From: an uncultured Phascolarctobacterium sp.
GTDB lineage: Bacteria; Bacillota; Negativicutes; Acidaminococcales; Acidaminococcaceae
Direction: 5' to 3'
Length of the DNA: 64,000 nt
NCBI GenBank assembly: GCA_900547415.1
Contig: URGS01000007.1
Location: 27,952-91,951 of the forward strand
In this document: piece after piece, positions 61,335 to 64,000 of the stretch
How positions within the stretch are numbered: the first letter of the stretch is position 1
How the letters are laid out: every line of letters starts with the position of its first letter
Made by a program: the position numbers and the translations under genes
The notes under the pieces: model-generated
Told to the model about the DNA's origin: nothing
Databases searched by the model: none
The model's input: only the letters and a program-made list of their open reading frames with translations

Positions 61335-61368
61335 AAAGAAAAGGAGCTGATATTAGAAAATATCAGCT
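61335..61368 (-). terminator. Terminator of the MFS-rarD operon
   Basis: Perfect ten-base stem AGCTGATATT (61345-61354) / AATATCAGCT (61359-61368) with an AGAA loop; on the minus strand CCTTTTCTTT follows. Confidence 0.8.
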
Positions 61369-61396
61369 TGCCTAAATAAAAAGTACAGCATTATTC

Positions 61397-62281
61397 TTAT
61401 TTTTTTCTTATCTGTGACCACGTAAAACACAGCAGGCCAATCCAGATACAGCCAAATGCGAGCATATGAGTAACAGTAAACGCCTCTCCATATACAAAAA
61501 CGCCTAAGAGCAATGTTATAGTCGGAGACATATACTGCAGAAAGCCCACCATGGTTAAAGGAATCATTTTAGCACAGCTTGTAAAAAGCAGTAACGGTGT
61601 AGCAGTGGCTATACCTGCTCCTAACAGCATACAAATAGTAGAAGTGCTGCCTGCATAATAAGCTGAGCTGCTCCCCATACTATAAATATAATATAAAGCT
61701 ATAGGAGACATTATCAAGGTCTCCAGCATAATGGTTGTCAGCGACGAAGCTACAATAATCTTCTTAAGAAGACCATAAAGAGCAAACGTTATTGCCAGAC
61801 TGACAGATACCCAAGGCAAGCTGCCGTTTTTGACAACAATTACAGCAATGCCCAGAGCAGCCCACATAACAGCTATAATCTGCATTCTATTCAAACGTTC
61901 CTTCAAAAAAATTACGCCAAAAAGAATGCTTACTAAAGGATTTATATAATAGCCCATACTAGTTTCCACAATACGTCCTGCACTTACTGCCCAAATATAT
62001 ATACCCCAGTTAAAGCTAACAGTTATGGCAGCCAGAACAAGCCTGAAACCAGTACTAAAGCTACTAAAAATTTCCTTTGCTTCTTTATAGAAGGATGAAA
62101 AACCACCTGTAGCCCAAAGCAAAAAGCCAACAAACACTGCTGACCAAATAAAACGATTGGCCAGTATTTCTAACGCAGGTACCTGGTAAAGGAGCTTCCA
62201 ATAAATCGGCAAAAGTCCCCAGAGCAAATAAGCACCTATACCATAGGCAACGCCAACACGTATTTTATTATCATCGTTCAA
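61397..62281 (-). CDS. rarD: RarD, EamA-family transporter
   Basis: 294 aa with ten hydrophobic helices and two EamA repeats, starting VGVAYGIGAYLLWGLLPIYWKLL as in RarD. RarD is a putative amino acid or drug permease named in E. coli for chloramphenicol sensitivity; its substrate is not settled. The start is a TTG at 62281, six bases from GAGGTGA; the nearby ATG is out of frame. It lies five bases after the MFS gene stop, so the two are cotranscribed. Confidence 0.9.
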   Translation of the reverse strand: MNDDNKIRVGVAYGIGAYLLWGLLPIYWKLLYQVPALEILANRFIWSAVFVGFLLWATGGFSSFYKEAKEIFSSFSTGFRLVLAAITVSFNWGIYIWAVSAGRIVETSMGYYINPLVSILFGVIFLKERLNRMQIIAVMWAALGIAVIVVKNGSLPWVSVSLAITFALYGLLKKIIVASSLTTIMLETLIMSPIALYYIYSMGSSSAYYAGSTSTICMLLGAGIATATPLLLFTSCAKMIPLTMVGFLQYMSPTITLLLGVFVYGEAFTVTHMLAFGCIWIGLLCFTWSQIRKK

Positions 62282-62286
62282 TTAAA

Positions 62287-63462
62287 TCACCTCGGAACAG
62301 GAATTCTTAGTGCTACTAAAGCTGCTGCAATAGGCAGCCAGGTAATAATATTCATAGTAAAGGGCAAGCCATAGGTATCAGCAAGAATACCTAAAATAGT
62401 AACGCCGAAGCCCCCCAAGCCTACGCTAAATCCTATAGTAAGACCGCTGGCCATACCAACATTGTTAGGCATCAATGATTGTGCCAAAACTATAGTAGTA
62501 GCAAAGGAGCCTATGATAAAGAAACCAGCTGCTACTACAGCTACCATAGCCCATACAGGAGACTCCACAATAGTTATGGCACCAATGGCAGGAATGCTGA
62601 AAATAATGGAGCCTAGCATAATCTTACGAGGTCCCAGCTTATCATTAAGCTCTGCACCAACCAAAGTTCCACCTACACCACCTAACAGAAATCCAGAAAC
62701 CAGACTGCTGGCAAAAACTGGGTCAAATCCTCTAAAATTCATAAAGAACAATGGCAGATATGTGGATATTCCTGAATGAATACTGGAACGCATAAAAATA
62801 TAGAAAAGCAGCAGAAAAAGTCCAAAATAAGGCATGCTTTTTTCAGATTCTCTTTTGCTGGCTTGAGACTGCTGCTGGATATGTCTTAGATTAACCTCCT
62901 TGTAGATAGGCATACAGCTATGCATGAGAGCAAACACTATTAGACCTGGAAGAACGAAATACATAGTATTGTGCAATCCTCCTGGAAGCCCTAATAGCAG
63001 TGTCATCATAATTGAGCCAACTGCCATACCTGCGTTACCACCTAAGGAGAAAATACCCATATTACGTCCCTTATTAGTAGTATCACTTAGAAAATTTACT
63101 GTTTTCGATGCCTGCGGGTGATAAGTTGCACTGGCAAGACTAATAAAGATGACTGTTAATAAAAGCAGTTCATATGATTTTACCCAACCTACAAAGGCAA
63201 AGCCAGCACCAGCCATAGCAGCACAAATAGGCAGAAAAGTTGGTAATGATTTTTTGTCAGTTAAATAGCCAAAAGCTGGCTGGATTACAGATGACATAAT
63301 ATTTTGCAGCAAAACTATAGAAGCCAGTTGCGAATAAGAAAGGGCAAATAGTTCCTTTAGATGTGGTAAAACTATAGGTAAAGCACCTGATTGCAAATCT
63401 GTAACCATATGACCAATAGCTAAAGCCAAAACTGGCAGCATTGATTTTTTGTACATAGGCAT
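62287..63462 (-). CDS. MFS transporter, fosmidomycin-resistance (Fsr)-like
   Basis: 391 aa with about twelve membrane helices. The opening LALAIGHMVTDLQSGALPIVLPHL and the ATYHPQASKTVNFLSD, GRNMGIFSLGGNAGMAVG stretch are typical of the Fsr group of major facilitators. It probably exports a drug or metabolite by proton antiport. The start is ATG 63462, or the ATG six bases later, which is better spaced from AAGGAAG. First gene of a two-gene exporter operon with rarD. Confidence 0.88.
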   Translation of the reverse strand: MPMYKKSMLPVLALAIGHMVTDLQSGALPIVLPHLKELFALSYSQLASIVLLQNIMSSVIQPAFGYLTDKKSLPTFLPICAAMAGAGFAFVGWVKSYELLLLTVIFISLASATYHPQASKTVNFLSDTTNKGRNMGIFSLGGNAGMAVGSIMMTLLLGLPGGLHNTMYFVLPGLIVFALMHSCMPIYKEVNLRHIQQQSQASKRESEKSMPYFGLFLLLFYIFMRSSIHSGISTYLPLFFMNFRGFDPVFASSLVSGFLLGGVGGTLVGAELNDKLGPRKIMLGSIIFSIPAIGAITIVESPVWAMVAVVAAGFFIIGSFATTIVLAQSLMPNNVGMASGLTIGFSVGLGGFGVTILGILADTYGLPFTMNIITWLPIAAALVALRIPVPR

Positions 63463-63611
63463 ACTTCCTTCTGAAATATTTTATAAATAACATTGTAACA
63501 CAATAACTGCAAAATGCCATAGATTATTAAAAATGGAAGTAAAATTGTTGTTAGAACTATATTATTTGACATATTCTTCGCTAGAGCGGTTTAAACTAAC
63601 TGGAATAATCC

Positions 63612-63620
63612 ATTATAGCA
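63612..63620 (-). promoter_or_regulatory. Extended -10 promoter toward the MFS gene
   Basis: On the minus strand TGCTATAAT: a TGn extension and perfect TATAAT (63617-63612), about 150 bases upstream of the MFS start. No clear -35. Confidence 0.45.
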
Positions 63621-63639
63621 TACCGACTGATGTACTTTT

Positions 63640-63860
63640 AATATTGAACAATGTGGTAACTCTTTCACTGCGCTCCTGCAAATATCGCTCTTGGTACAAA
63701 TAGGCAGCTATCAATGGTAGACCGCTGCCAATCGCTGCGCCTTCGGCTGGCTCTTGGGCGGTCCTCATATGGCTCGTACCAACACTTCTACTTCGCTGCT
63801 TGCAGCTCGTCTCAGTGGGGACGACCGCATATCCTCCACTGGTGGTGTTCTTAACTACCA
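63640..63860. other. GC-rich, hairpin-rich segment beside the rRNA operon, possible ncRNA
   Basis: A block clearly richer in GC than the AT-rich flanks. Pairings include TTGGTAC (63691-63697) with GTACCAA (63776-63782), enclosing GGCAGC (63703-63708) / GCTGCC (63724-63729). Beyond that are GCTGC/GCAGC (63795-63806) and CAGTGG (63813-63818) / CCACTG (63836-63841). On the plus strand it lies between a promoter-like TTGACA-N17-TTTAAA (63567-63595) and a perfect bidirectional terminator. On the minus strand it follows the 5S gene. The minus strand is open for 82 codons, but from a TTG inside the terminator flank and without a ribosome site. I do not recognise it. Confidence 0.4.
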
Positions 63861-63863
63861 AAT

Positions 63864-63901
63864 AAAAAAAGAATCATACCTTTTGGTATGATTCTTTTTT
63901 T
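63864..63901 (-). terminator. rRNA operon terminator (bidirectional)
   Basis: Seven A, perfect stem GAATCATACC (63871-63880) / GGTATGATTC (63885-63894) with a TTTT loop, then seven T. Symmetric, so it can stop transcription on both strands. It directly follows the 5S rRNA end. Confidence 0.93.

Positions 63902-64000
<99 letters not shown>

Noticed and set aside
63613..63861. 82-codon minus-strand frame between the MFS gene and 5S rRNA
   Set aside because: It begins at a TTG next to the rRNA terminator, without a ribosome site, and the DNA is rich in inverted repeats. A noncoding element is the better reading, but a peptide is not excluded.

Overview
The window reads as chromosomal core genome of a low-to-mid GC Firmicute. 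The best guess is a Negativicute close to Acidaminococcaceae/Phascolarctobacterium. This rests on Firmicute-type regulation (a SAM-I riboswitch before metK, a T-box before the ilv genes), on RqcH, RemA, HemZ, a bifunctional Rel and an AddAB nuclease, and on overall gene style. The genus is an inference from gene content. No prophage, insertion sequence or CRISPR array was seen.

Layout. 1-4.1 kb: the end of addB and all of addA (double-strand break repair). 4.3-8.1 kb: a small membrane protein, a beta-CASP RNase-like hydrolase and a CofE-like ligase behind a long, possibly structured leader. 8.2-17.6 kb: rqcH (minus) diverging from yicC-remA-gmk-rpoZ-coaBC, then SAM-I riboswitch-metK and priA. 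17.7-24.6 kb: an accessory stretch with a membrane protein, a class IV aminotransferase fold lacking its lysine, a CPA2 antiporter, a ParE/Phd toxin-antitoxin pair, an Eis-like acetyltransferase and a DUF2156 protein. 24.8-44.0 kb: plus-strand housekeeping (purL, pgi, lapA-like, recJ, rel, dtd, a glyoxalase-II-like hydrolase, an AI-2E transporter, hemZ, hisS, aspS, a 6S RNA, rarA). 44.3-44.5 kb: tRNA-Asp and tRNA-Phe.

From about 45 kb the genes run mainly on the minus strand: copA and copZ (copper export), a plus-strand MATE pump, a FAH-family enzyme with a PHP phosphoesterase, ychF, two exported proteins, rpsF-ssb-rpsR, and a T-box-controlled ilvN-ilvB-ilvC operon. Next come a tagaturonate-epimerase-like protein, a dense DnaA-box cluster, rarD and an Fsr-like MFS pump. 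The window closes with the 3' part of a 5S rRNA gene on the minus strand, so an rRNA operon continues beyond the right edge.

Most genes are ordinary. The points worth attention are the DnaA-box cluster at 61.04-61.19 kb, the GC-rich structured segment between the 5S terminator and the MFS gene, the apparently highly expressed CofE-like gene with its long leader, the aminotransferase-fold protein whose PLP lysine is Asn, a probable AUU start codon, the repeated leader motif between ilvB and ilvC, and an AddA with a Cas4/AddB-like cysteine set. I did not find a clearly new multi-gene system.
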